Shown here one piece after another: positions 36,581 through 49,522 of a stretch of 64,000 nucleotides of DNA (within the stretch, counting starts at the first letter, position 1; every line of letters begins with the position of its first letter). The stretch comes from Taeniopygia guttata. Lineage: Eukaryota; Chordata; Aves; Passeriformes; Estrildidae. A model generated the notes under the pieces. That model had not been told where the DNA came from and ran no database searches. It saw nothing but the letters and a program-made list of their open reading frames with translations. Both the position numbers and the translations under genes were made by a program. Where the stretch lies: NCBI RefSeq assembly GCF_048771995.1, contig NC_133024.1, positions 9,064,001 to 9,128,000 of the forward strand, written 5' to 3'.

Positions 36581-39500
36581 GTTTGGGCCTCTTGAAATCA
36601 GAGCTGCTGCTCGGGTTGAGACTGATGACAGCTTTCTACCTACTGGGATGTGAGCAGGAATAAATGGTACAAAAAGATTACCTCCTCCAATTCAGAAAAA
36701 CATGTTTTCTTGTCCCAGACTGCCTTTCCTGATGGAACTGGCTGGAGGAGAGATGGGTGTATTTTTCTTCTCTAGGGCTGTATTACGTGTTTCATGCTGG
36801 TTTCTCATGCAAATGCATCCTATGCACATTATCCATTTCCTTTCTTTCCTATGCCCCCTCTGTCCCTACGCTTGACAGCAATGCTTGGTTGAACCTATTA
36901 ACCAATTTCATCTGAATGTCAGTGGAATGGGATGTCCAAAATCTGTGGATTTTTTGTTTTGTTAAAAGTCCAAAGCTTGGTTGTAAGGAAGATGGAATAT
37001 AATGATCAAAGGCAGGCAGATATGTTTTCACAGCTCCAGCATGCTGGTCAGTCCATGCAAAGCTCTGAAACAGCCATTGCACATGCTTTTACTTGTCCAG
37101 ACAAGCCAAAAATACACAGACTTGTGGAAAGCCATGCTTATGGACTGAGTCTTTAAAAAAAAAAAATTAATTCTAGAGAAATAGTAATTACATTACCATA
37201 GGCAATTGCCATAGCTATAGTCAAGTTCTCAGCTTTAGCATTTTACTATGTAATTCGTTGTTCCTTTCCTTTGAGGCAGTCATTAGGAGATACACAGGAG
37301 AAGACAATTTTGTCTGCTTATATGCTTGTGTATGAAGGGGTGGATTTTTAAAATTTCTCTTTTTTTTTTTTTGTTTTTTTTGAAACTGCTGTACTCTATT
37401 TCATTCTGCAGGGTCCAGCCTTTCTCTCATCTACCCTAGTCTGACCATAACAGGTCTCTGAGTCTCCTCCTTCCTCACCTTGCCTCCAAATACCTGCTAC
37501 TTGTATCCCTTTAAACAAGCACAGAGGCTTGAGACTAAATTTTAAATATCTGGAACTAGAATCTTTCAATGTGTGATATAGATATTCAGGCATGGAAATA
37601 TATCAGACTGAGACACCTTCTTAAAATTTTTCTGTTTTCCCTGTTTACACAGGAAGGTATACAGACATGATTAAGTGTGCTCAGTGCTGTGATAAAGGAA
37701 TGATAATATTTTATAGAGGGAATGATATTTTCACATATCCCTATAAAATATGTGGGACAGGAAGAGTGATTTTTTGCCTTGATTTTCATAAGCTTTGGGT
37801 AAAAAGGAAAGAAGCAGCAGGGCTGATAACTCTGGAGGTTCCAATAAGCAGCATGCGACAAAGAAACTTTCTTTTCCCAATTTCCAGTTTTGGCTGGCAA
37901 ATTCCATTTTGTAAGAGGGACTGTTCCAGGCAGTGCATTTCCAGCACAGAATTGCATTTCTCAAGTGGCTGAGCACTTGTGTCTCCCAGCACAAACAAAA
38001 TGGGCTGTAATTGTTTGGAAATGCAGTGCTTTCTGTGGCTCGCTGCCACATGCTACTTTGTACTAATTGTGTCAGTTCTCAGACTCAGCAGATGATGCAG
38101 AAAATGAAAATCTTCCAGGGAGTTCCCTGTTCTGAAGCAAGTGGGGGTGGTGGCTCAGTGGAGCAAACTTCTGCACCAGAGCAGAGGAGAGGCTGGACTC
38201 ACTGCTGTTCAATTCTGCATTTGTGTCCAGAGTGCACAGTACCCACTAACCTTGGGTGTCATTGGGGAAATTCAGAAAGGGCTGAAAACACCAAATCAGC
38301 TCCCTTTGAGAAAATGGAGAAAATCTTAAATGGTGAATTAGGTAATTTCACACCAGTTTGATTTGGAATTAAATGTTTGCCTTATGTAACTGCCCTAAAT
38401 GCTCCAGTTTTCTCCTGGTTCAGTATTTGTCAATAAGCCTGTTGAGTTGCCTGGTAATGCTGTTGCACTTAGATTTTCCCACCTGTAAAATGGAAACACT
38501 TATCAATTTGTCATGATAAATTTGTTAACTTTTTTAAAAAACGTGCTTGGATCTATTTGTTAAACGGTAAGGGAGAATCTCTATACATGGGAAGAAAGAT
38601 ATATCCCATGAGTAAATGTAGGCTCTGTAATTAACCACTGTATTGTAGTGATACCAAAGGGATCTCATTAGTGTGTACTTGCAGTAATGAGCTCTAAGCT
38701 GGTTTCATCAGATGCAGCAAGCTTGGGAAATTTAATGCAGTATTTATATTTAGTGTGTAGTCACAGAGAGATTAAATTGTTAAGTGGCTGGTTTAATAAA
38801 CTCGTACTAACTTGTTTTTCCTGTGTGTGTACAGGACCTGTTTAGTATTTGATAAATTCATTTTTTCTTTTAACTATACTGTTTGGAATAGCATGACAGG
38901 AAGGATATGTCAAGGAACTCATTAAGTGCTTGGAATCACTGGAGCAAGCAGGATCTTACTTGGATGAAAGGCAATGGGTATAAGACAGGAGATGTTTGCT
39001 GCATCATCATCTTGATTCATGATAGGCTGAAATGCTCTAGATCAAAGATATGCAGGAAAAGACCACTTGCTAGTTTAATTTGGGATGGCTGTATTGATTT
39101 CAGTGATGCTGTATAGGGTTAAGGCTGTGGTTTATGATCTCTGCCTCAGATAAGGATTGATTACACACTGGAATTACTTATTTGTATAAGGTGAAGTGCA
39201 GTTACATGATGGTGGAATTAAGGGCTGGGTTTATATACAGCTAAGTGGAAAGCAATTTAATAAGGAGATGCTGAAAGGATGTTGGGTATCTTTTTAAGAT
39301 GAAGAAAGCACTGTAAAAACATCTTCCCTTCTCATGCAAGTTTTGTAAATAGAGTTATAGGTTACTTCTGAAGGAGTATTGTAGGGTAATTAATAATCAC
39401 ATGAGGCATTAATGTCTGGATGGAAACTGATGGGTCAATACAGCACAGCTGGTATGAGTCAGGAATGAAGGATTCAGACATGGGGTCCTAAACAGGTACT

Positions 39501-41740
39501 AAAACAGAGTAAGTCCACAGTCACCTTATGCACTTGGCAGCTGCCACTGGCAGCACTTAGCTGGTACCTCAGCTTTTTCCTGAAGTTTCCAAGGTCTCTT
39601 TTGAGCTATTGGGACAGACAAAGCACAGGATAGCCCAGAAATTGGATTTCTCAGTGGGAGAGGGACTCCTGGATGACAGGTCTTACTTCAGGGGCTGTTA
39701 ATATAATTTTAATACTGAATGGTCAATGTGTAACTCCTAAAATTCGATGTTCAGCTTTCAATTTGAAGTGAACTGTCTGTCCTTTCTTACAAGGTAAGAA
39801 GCAGCCTGTAAGGCTGGTACTGCAGAGTTCTGGATTTGCTGCAGCTGCCAAGGAGGCTCTGCAGTGTCACATCAAAATCCAGTTTTATTTCAGCCCTTGC
39901 ATCCTTCAGTGTACTGTAGGAATGTAAGAGCTGACTCCCCAGCATTGGTCAGAGTGCACTAGGTATGCTCCTGGAAAACTTCTATTTAATTTCATTTGAC
40001 AGCAAACCACTCTGCCTGTTCTGAGACCAGTCTGCAAAGTGAAGCTGGATGTGGTAAGTCAGGACTCAGACTAAAAGGCTTACACAGATACTGCCAAGGT
40101 GCTGTGGATGAAGAGATCCATACAAAGGGTGTGTCTGAAAAATGGGAAGATGACACCTGTTTAAAAAGTGGGAGTGTGGCATTTAATATTTATACCATAG
40201 CTCAAAATACCAGACCAGACTTGCTCCCTGCTTGACTGAGTATGAATTATGGTGATTTTTATCATGTTTATCAAATGCGTGCAGTTTGCACATAAATTGT
40301 TTGGTGTATTTAATCTTCTCATTTCCATGTTACATCATTCTGAATATGAGCATAAGGGGTAGGGATAATGGCTCTATTGATACAATGTACAGAGAAACAA
40401 AGAAGAAATTATAAATGAAGGATGCAAAAATATGTGAAGACTTTCATACAAATAGAAAAGTTGTCAGAAGAGGGCAGCCTTTTCCCATAAACTATAAACC
40501 AACAACAGAAAACATCTGAAATAACTTCTTCCACTAGAGTTATGCATGCCACTGTAGGGTTAACCTTGTTAAGGAAACTGGAAAATGCACAAAACTTGAT
40601 CACAACAAGAATCCTTCTCTTTTGTGCTATCTACAAAGGACATAGGCCTGTCTTTGTAGAAATATTTTTTTCCTCTTATGTTCAGACAATAGAGTTAGAG
40701 ATGATTGTAAGATGAGTCAACAAAGGGAAATGAAATCATCCTCCTCTTTGGTTTTATTTCTAGTTAAAGAGAAATGAACTTTGAGTACTTTGGGCATTAG
40801 GGACAAAAGATGCTTTCTTAAATATTGCAGAGAAGTAAGTCAATCTTTAGATTAAGAGTGAACAAAGAACTAGAAAATTAAATGAATGATGCTTTATTAA
40901 TGCATTCTTAATCATATCAATCTGTCTCAGTATTTATTCAAATGCAATATGTAGTTCATGAAGACTGTTTCAAATAGTGAAATTTATGTCATAAACAATT
41001 GGCAGACTATACTGGCTTCCTACAGGACTCATTGCTGTCAGTAGGCTCCAGCTACAACTAGTCTGTAACAATTCCAGTGAATTTGTCACTGCAGTGGAAA
41101 AAGTGCCAGAATCTGAATGAACATCATTTGTCAATTGATAAAAAGATTATGAAGATGTTTTTTTTTTCATTTTGTTGGGTTTTTTTTGATTGTTTGTTTT
41201 TTTTTTTTGTTTTGTTTTTTTTTAAATTTTTTTAATTTCTTGTTCCTGAGTGGAAGGAGTAACATTTTGGCTGTGTCTCTGTGAGTAAATTGGCTCCTGG
41301 TAGGGCTGGACTATGGAGCAGAAACTCTAAATGGAAAGTCAGGCCAGGCCAGGCCAAATATCTAGACTGGGAATTTGGGTCTAGACACTGGACTGAGTGA
41401 GGACTCAGCTTCAGTTAATAAAGTTTTTAGATCTTGATTCAGCAAAGAAGTTAAACTCCAGTGATTTAAGTGATTGATTAAAATAAAAATTAAACACTTT
41501 AACAGAAGCCTACCTAATTGTAGTCTTCAGCGCTTAAGTGCTTTTTACTCAGAGATTGAACATCATTTTAGTACTTAAAAACATCATAAAATATTTATTT
41601 TGTGTATGATATGCATATGATGCCATTGTTGCAGTTAAAAAACAAGCATAAAGCATATTACCGTACTTGAAGATAGCTGAATTTTGGATATTTCCCAATG
41701 TTTTGACTAGCAGAACACATGGGTTCCTGGTAGGTCCATA
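36581..41740. other. Intergenic, no gene seen
   Basis: No exon, RNA gene or known repeat family recognised on either strand. T-rich low-complexity sequence lies at about 37360-37382 and 41156-41235. Three tandem AGGCC-like pentamers occur near 41343. Confidence 0.5.
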
Positions 41741-42472
41741 TTATTGAAGAGACACATATAAATTGGAAGTTCTCCAGGAGCAGTATGACTCTATCTGTTT
41801 GTTATGGTGTTTCCTTCTGAGCCTGGCTGGAGGCAGCAGCCTTGTGTCCTTGTCTCTGTCTGTGTGCTGGGCTGACCCCAGTTGGGTGCTAGGTGCCCCC
41901 CAAAGCTGCTCAGTCCCTGCACAGGAGAGAAAATACCTCAAAAGGCTTGTGGGGACACATCACTCAGCAGTCACTGCCACAGGAAAAAAAAGAAAAAAAA
42001 AAAATCACCTTGGGGAGATCAGATGAATTTATTACCAGTCAAGTCAAAGCAGGGTAACAAGAGAAGAAACAAAATCTTAAAACTCTACTCCCCATCTCTT
42101 CTTTCTTCCCAGGCTTAGTTTCATTCCTGGATTCTCTGCCTCTGCAGTGGCTCAGGGGGAAGGGGAGCAGGGGCTCTGTCAGCTCATCATGGGTTGTCTC
42201 TGCTGCTCCCTCCTCACACTCTTCCCCTGATCCCAGGTGGGGTTTGTCCCCTGCATCAACTCCTCCACCTGAAGTCCTCCCAATTCTCCACAAAGCAGCT
42301 CCAGACTGGGTCCTCCACAGGGCCACAAGTCCTGTTCCAGCGTGGGCTCCCCTCTCCACAGGGACACAGGTCCTGTCAGGACCCTGCTCCAGTGTGGGCG
42401 TCCTGCGAGGTCCTGCCTGGTCACACAGACCCAGGAAAACACAATGAAAATTTCTCCCCTCACAGACATTAT
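41741..42472 (-). mobile_element. Solo LTR, reverse orientation, about 724 bp
   Basis: The element runs 41745-42468. On the - strand it starts TGTCTGTGAGGGGAG and ends GTGTCTCTTCA. The 4-bp direct repeat TTAT flanks it (41741-41744 and 42469-42472). On the - strand an AATAAA signal lies near 42028-42033. The body has the GC-rich, serially similar CTCCAGTGTGGGCGTCC-type phrases that I recognise from common avian retroviral LTRs. An A run at about 41983-42004 interrupts it. The 4-bp flank is short enough to occur by chance, so the ends are less certain than the type. Confidence 0.65.
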
Positions 42473-44524
42473 TGTTGGCTTGTCATTATGATTCCTAGAC
42501 CATCCTTTAATTGTCAATAGCTGGATTTAATTTCTTTTTATTTTCTTTCCATTCCTTTCTTTCTGGACAAAGAGAGGAGAAAGTCGGTCCTGGTCAGCAA
42601 AATTGCCCACTTTGAAATAATGCGTCCTTTTTGTGGAAAGTTTACTTTAAAAAAATCTTAAGCTAGAATAATTTTTAAAATAAATATATTAAATATATAA
42701 TATAATAAATCATGACAAAGTGTTTAGCTCTATCAAGGTTAGGGAATATGCTGATTTATATCCAGGTGAATCCATCTGCCTTTCCTGCAAAAGTTGTTAC
42801 TGCTCCATCTACCTCACTGTACTCTGGTTGGTGTCAAAGACCTTGTGTTTCGATTGCTTCAGCTCAACTGTGTCAGTCACCTTTATCTGGATAGATAGGA
42901 AGCTTGCAGCCTTGAGGACATTGCAACTACCAGAAGGACAGGTGTGACAAGTCCTAAAGAACAGAGCTGAAAAATAGCACAAATTGTCAACCTGATCAGC
43001 TGTGTAAAGTGAGAGAAATAAAGAAAAATCAAGGAAGTCTTTCAGAAGGAGACAGTCAAAATAATGACAAAAAAATACCAAAGCCTGGAATGCATCCAGG
43101 GTAAAAGAGGGAGATTCCTGGATGCAGTTTTACCTGGGAAAAGAACTTTGAATTGCTAAAAAGTGGGGAGATTTTCTTGATAGACACAATTCCATCCCAG
43201 TCTGAGCCAGTTGGGGCTCATTCTAGTTCAGGTGTGTGGATATTAAAGTCAGAGCTGGATCCTGAACTGTCTGTCAGCTGAAAAAGTGCAGCTCTCCACG
43301 CTGGTACACGTTTTTCTGGGAGCCATGCCACTCAAACTTGGCTCAGCAGTGAGCTCCTCCTTCCCCTGCCCACTCAAGCACAGAACACAAAGTCCCCATC
43401 ACTGGAACAGCTGTGAGTCTGGCAACTCACCCATTCCTGCACCTCCCTCCAGCAGCAACTTTCCTCCCAACAAAAAAACCTTACAGGACCACAAGCCCTA
43501 CTTTACTGCTTGGTTCTTAAAGGCGATGCTCAGTGACAGAGTAACCTTGATGTTTAAAAAATAGAAACACCTATTTCACAAAAACAATCCCAATAAACAT
43601 TATTGACACTATTCAAAGCGCAAAGGTTGAAGAGAAAAACATTAAGCACTGCGATATCTAACCCTGAATGTCTTTTGGGTTGCAATTAAAGGACTGAAGC
43701 AGGGTCATAGCTAGTGCCAATACTCCTCACTCCATGCCTTCTCTGCTCCACATTTATTAAGTTGCAAGGTACTGTACTTCTTTTTTGTTTACTGGGCCTT
43801 GAAGTATTCAACAGAGTCAGTGGAAAAATTCCTACTGATGTCAATGAGCATAGACGAGCCCCCTCCCAACCAATAAAAAAAAATAAGGGGTGATAATACC
43901 AACATCAAATCTAAAGCAAATGAAGGGGAAATGAGGTATAATGTTAAATAAATATAACTAGAGCTCTTGCAGGAGTTTTATCCCATTATCTACAGGACAT
44001 AAACATTGCACTCTGTCTCATGCAAGACTTTGAAGAAGAGATAGTGCTTTCAGGCATACAAATCAGTAGAAGATCCAGCACTGAATAAAAGGAGCTTGAA
44101 ATTATTTTCAAGATGGAGATGCAGATTTTGCCTACAGCATTAATATATTACAGTTTGGCATCTCTGAAATACAGCTGTGAAGAATGCTGTGAACTTGCTA
44201 ATTAATAAGACTCCTTTCGTCAGACATTTCATTAACCTAAACTTTTTAGTTTTCTGCAGATGAATGCATGCATGCCTGTTTTTAACCTTTGTACAATGGC
44301 TCCTCGTTTTATAATTAATTTATTTCCACTAGCAAGATGAGAATGTTGGGTTATAGAAGTAATTCAAAATGAGTCATGCATAATTTATACTGATCAATAT
44401 TGTTGAGTATAGTGTTTTATTTTCTGCTCTGACTTTTCATTTTATAGAAATAATGTATTATCAAAAACATAGAATTCAAACATTTAATTTACCATCTAGC
44501 TTTAAACAATAGACAGGTAAATAT
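42473..44524. other. Intergenic, no gene seen
   Basis: Non-coding, with nothing recognised beyond short A/T runs. Confidence 0.5.
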
Positions 44525-44785
44525 TTAGGAGGATCCAGAGACCTTCAAGATCTTCTAGTCTGACCATCATCCCAGCACTACAATAAATTCCTAAGTGGTA
44601 TCCCCAAGTGCCACATCCAGATGCCTCTTGAACGCTTCCAGAGACAGTGACTCCACCATCTACCTGGGTAAGTATTCCAATGCTAAACCATTCTTTCCAT
44701 TAATATTTTTTTTTTTTATGTATCTAATCTGAACCTGCCCTGGTGCAACCTGAGGCAGTTTCCTCTTATCCTCTCACCTCAGACA
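44525..44785 (-). repeat. CR1 LINE 3' region
   Basis: Antisense CR1: AGATCTTCTAGTCTGACCAT near the 3' end, then CTCTTGAACGCTTCCAGAGA, CAGTGACTCCACCATCTACC and the CTCTTATCCTCTCACC block. Moderately diverged, with an A/T run at about 44700-44719. Confidence 0.8.
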
Positions 44786-47700
44786 TGGCAAAAGTGACCA
44801 GCACCCACTTTGCTGTTTGTGTGTTTGAAAATTCACGTTGAGGACTGCTGCATTCTGTAGGAGATTGAAAGTGAACAAAGGGGAAATTTTCTCTTGTTAG
44901 GAGACTGGGCTGGTCAAGCTTCTTTGGTTTGTTCTGCTTTGATTTTTCTTCAACTGTATCCATCGTAGAAGAAGAGCCAGAAGGTCTTGTTATCTGATAA
45001 ACCAGGAGGGAAGTGGGCTGTAGTATCTTTCAGTGTGCAGATAGCTTTGGGTTCCCTGCTTCAGTATTCATTTCATTATTTCCCTTGTAATTATTCTGGC
45101 TTACTTGGTGTTTATGATGTAGCATTCTTGTAATTATATGCTTGCAGACTCCAAAGTCTAGAGTATTGAGTGTCTATTATGTGTCTATTGTGTGTTTATT
45201 ATGTGTCTATGTGTCTATTATGTGTCTGTTATATCTATTGAGTGTCTATTGAGTGTCTATTATGCTATTCCACAGCTATTCATAAATTTCTTTCAATATG
45301 CTTTGACACTGCAGTCATTCCAGAAAATAACATTGAAACCACTCTTAATGTCTAACTAACTTCTTGAGGGTGTTTTCAAGTTTGTTTTCTTTCTCATTCT
45401 CATTCTTATTCTATATATTCCTGCCAGGCATTTTGGCAAAGTGAAATGAAAATTGCAGAATGGCACAAAGAGTGAGCAAGCCAGTAATTACCTACTTTGT
45501 ATGCTTACATTGTGAAGTATTCTATCTTGAGTGTTTTGAAGATTTATGGATGTGTGCTTATTCAGAAGCATGTAGGGTTACAAAATCTTTTTCTCAAGAA
45601 ATGGTCTTGAGCCTGCATCAATCTGCTTAATTTGGATCTTGTCTCACCTAATTTTTTTGAGTAATTAAAAATGAAAGAAGCTGAAACTCCTGTCTAAGTG
45701 CTGCTCAGACTATGGTTTAACTTTATGGCTGAATTCACAGGGAACAGACAAGCTTGAAAATAATAGCAACAAAAGCAGGAAAGTTTTGGCAGAGCCCAAT
45801 TTCCAGATATAGTTTGTAGAATCCTCTCACACACAGTCATTCCAGCTCAGTGGAATCCCTGGCTGCTGTAGCTCTTGTTACTTGTGCCAAAGACAGCTAG
45901 TTCTGAGTCTACCACAGCTGCTGCAAACCTTCTGGGATTTGGGAAATTCTTGCTGTGGTTGGAGCAGTTTTCCATCTTACCTGTTGAGTCAGGCTTTCTG
46001 CACATCAGTCCCTCCAGCACTTGAGCTTTCTGGTCTGGCTACTTGTCTTAAATTGAGACGCTGCTCTGAAACATCCCTTCTCCACTTTGTTTTGTTCTCC
46101 CCCTATCCTCATGATCTATTGCTTTCTAATTTCTGCCAGCACACTGTCAAAAGGGTGACCTCAGCAATGGGAAAAAAATGTGTGGTAAAATAAGCTAAAA
46201 GACACCTCTCAGACATCTGTAACCCAGTGAGTTACAGAAATACATCTCACTGCACTGACTTCAGCCAATTGTGTGAGATAACTCAGGGAAGATAAAATGT
46301 GGGTATGAAAATGGTCAGCTTTTAATGCAAGAAAGAAACATGTTTTAAAGCACTCCTTTAATCTGCATTTTAGGTTTGCTTTGAAATCATCAAAGGAAGA
46401 TGGCAAATAGCAGGACTTTGGTGAATCAATACAACAGAGCTGAGTATGTGCCACTGGCAGTGGTTTCATTACAGCAGAGACAGGAGGCTTATTTCCGAAT
46501 AATATAATAAATGTTCTTGTCTTCAGATCTGAAGATAATATTCAACTGTTTGTGTTGGTTTTGGAAAGAGAGCATGACTAACAGAACATTTCAATTATTA
46601 TGACATGTCAGTAGGAGTTATTGCTGCTCAGATGTCATGTAATGATAGGAAAGAACATAAAAAGAACATGAACCCAGAAGGGAAACAAAATATGATTTTT
46701 TTTCAGTCTATTACAACATTTTAGTATTTTCTGGATAAAATTTAAAAAAATGCCATCAGCAAATTCCAATTTAAAACCCCAAATCTACAGCAGTTCTTAT
46801 TGAAGCCACTATATGTAGATAAATATTTATTTTTTATAAACACTTTTTCAGCTGGTAAACTGTCACAATATGTATAAGGATATACCATAATTCAGATACA
46901 ATGTTAGAATTTTTCTGTTCAGTATTGTTCATTGTGCAGTGATCAGTTGGGTTATCTACTAAAGTGATCTATGTACATTATGGTCTCAAAGCCAGGCCAT
47001 TACAGATCATAGAGGTCACAGTGGATCTACTTGTCCCTAAATTTTATCCTTTCCAGTTGGGTTCCTTATGAGGTGCTTTCCTTGTTAAATAAGTAGCCTC
47101 CATTCTCATGTCCATGCTTTTCATATGTAAAAGCTTTCAGTATCAAAGTACTTTAGTCTCCTTTACATTTCTATTAAAATAAGTAGGAATCTTGTCTGAT
47201 TGCAAAGCACTGGAAAGGACCTTATCTGAATGCTGCATAACAGCTCCTCTTATCTTTCAGGCTTCCCAGATTGAATTGCTCTGCAAGAGGGTTTGGTTTT
47301 TTTTCAGTTAAAAATGAGTACATCATTTTCATTATTCAATTATCTGTCATACATTGGAGGAGTTTCAGTTTCTGAAAGAGGAAGAAAGCAGAAAAGATGG
47401 TTTTCTATTTAAAGTGGAAATTCCTTTTATCTTATTAGAGATTTACAGAGTGTTAAAACAAAAGGATAAGAAATTATAAAACAAACTCCAAAAGACTGAT
47501 CATTATAATCAGTATTTTTTGAAGCTGAAGTGCTAAAATTATCAGTGCAGTGATGACTAGCTCTGATTACATCCACTTGCATCAAGGATTCATAGGCAAT
47601 GCAGTTTTATGAACATGAACAGTTTAACTAAATAAGTCTGTATCAGAAGTTATGCAGTTAAGTCATTAAATCAATACAGTTTTTCTTTCTCTAGTAGAAA

Positions 47701-49126
47701 GATAGACTTCTGAAAAGTAAAATATTTTAACCTACAGAAAAGGAGACTAGATGACAGAACACAGAAGAACCAAAGAAGAGTTTAGAATCTGGGAGCATGG
47801 GAGAAATATTATCTATACAGATACACTATAAATATGACTCCAGAAGTCTGTGGAGAACACAATTCCATTGAAAGTGAAGCAGGAAAAGGCAGTGGGAAAA
47901 ATCAGCAATATTTTGTTTAGGCAATCTTTTTGTATTATTTTCTTCTGTATAGGAAAAAAATCTCATGTAATCTGGAGTGAAGTAATATGTGTCTGGTAGA
48001 ATGAAAGAGTTCAGACTCCTTTAAGAAAGTCCAGGAAAAAAGCAGCAGTGGACATATTCTGATTCTCCTTCCTGCTGGTACCAAGTTTTCATTGATGCTG
48101 ATGGCTTAGGACAGTTTGGCCACAGGAACTGTAAGTAACTAAGAGTTTTTAGCCATTTTTTCTGTCTGCTCCCCAGAGCAGTTCTGTGGCAAATCCTGCT
48201 GAAGAAATCTGTATAGAGTTTGTTCCATCCTTTTCCACCTGTTGGCAGCCAAAACATGATGCCTCTGTCTCAGCTCTCCATCTGTAAAATGAAAAATAAT
48301 GATATTCCTCTACCTTCCAGAAATGTTATAAATGCATTAAGGCTTGTGAAGAAATTGCTATTGAGTGATGCAAAAGTATAGAGGATGGAATGCCTTGTGA
48401 AAAAAAACAAAAAAAAAAGCTTTTTTTGCTATTGAGGAATTCTCCATAGCATTTATTTTAGTTTAAATATAAGTTTCAGATGACAGAGTTTTAGTACTAG
48501 AGATTTTAGACAGGTCTGGGTTTTTTAGGGAGTTTTTTTTGGGTGTTTTTTTGTTTGGTTGGTTGGTTGGTTGTTTTTTTCTCCTTTTAATTCCAAGTGC
48601 TGTATTTCCAGGTTAGACTGAGCTGTGCTAGACTTGATGGCAAATTAAGACCTTCACCTTACAAGAGTCCTCTGTTTTTGTGATCAGCCTTTTATTGTGA
48701 ATGGACATAGTGTCTACCCAGACAAATTGCTTGAAACAAACACAGAAATACTTGATCATCACTAAAGTGTGGATTTAACTTCTTTTTACATTGTACTGAG
48801 GAACTAATGGAAATAATAGCTTGGGGTTAGTGCTGTTGGCTGCTGGTGTAGCTGCAGTTTTTACAAGGAGGAAGTAAATGAGCTCTGGTAATGGGAAGAT
48901 GGAGCCTGTGGCTGTTCCCACCCTGGAAGAGTGGCTGGACTCAAACCAGCCGTGCTGAGCTGGTGGAAGTGCTCTGCAGTTCATCCCCTTCTCTACCACT
49001 TGGGTGCTGTTTTGGGGAGTATGATGGTGTTAGGTTGTCATGGACAGCACAGAATCAAAGCTTTGAAAGCCTAATAAAACCCCACACAGCATCTGGTTTC
49101 ACTTGGGGGAAATATTGGTGTCCAGA
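44786..49126. other. Intergenic, no gene seen
   Basis: Apart from the tandem repeat at 45169-45264 and a T/G-rich tract near 48530-48582, nothing is recognised. Confidence 0.5.
45169..45264. repeat. Imperfect minisatellite, GTGTCTATTat unit
   Basis: About nine imperfect head-to-tail copies of a unit of 8-11 bp built on GTGTCTATT, in about 96 bp. Unit length varies, which argues for slippage. There are no conserved repeats with unique spacers, so it is not a CRISPR-like array. Confidence 0.85.
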
Positions 49127-49517
49127 TGTGGTAAGCACATTTCTCTCCCTCTCAAGATTCTTTATAGAGGTACACAGAGAGAAATGAAAGAGAAAACAAT
49201 TTCTATTTCTGCTCCTTGTTTTTCCTATGTGGAATGTGTTTAGAAAATTGTTTACCTGGAGTGAGTTCTTAATTAAATTCTGGTGAGGATTGTTTGAGCC
49301 TAATGTCCAATCTAATCCACCTGTGGCTGGACTCTCGGGAGAGGGTCACAAGTTGTGGAGAGTTAAAGTCAAAGAAAGTAGTATGTAGTTTTAATATCCT
49401 CCTTTTATATAGTATGTTAATGTATTTTAGCATAGTTGTAATAAAGAAATAATTCAGCCTTCTGAATGAGTCAGACATCGTCATTTCTTCCCATTGGGTT
49501 CGCCTGCATTTACAATA
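49127..49517 (+). mobile_element. Solo LTR, dispersed family copy B
   Basis: The sequence is highly similar over its full length to 15908-16304, from TGTGGTAAGCACATTTC to CTGCATTTACAATA. The 5-bp repeat TCCAG flanks it (49121-49125 and 49518-49522). It has the same TATA-rich stretch and an AATAAA motif near 49440. It sits between GC-richer sequences that appear contiguous without it. No internal genes are present. Confidence 0.78.
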
Positions 49518-49522
49518 TCCAG

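Noticed and set aside
37667..38361. Overlapping open frames of about 100 codons on both strands
   Set aside because: No splice signals, no recognisable domain and ordinary composition. Frames of this length occur by chance in 64 kb.
45169..45264. CRISPR-like array
   Set aside because: Repeats are short, imperfect and have no unique spacers, and the DNA is vertebrate.
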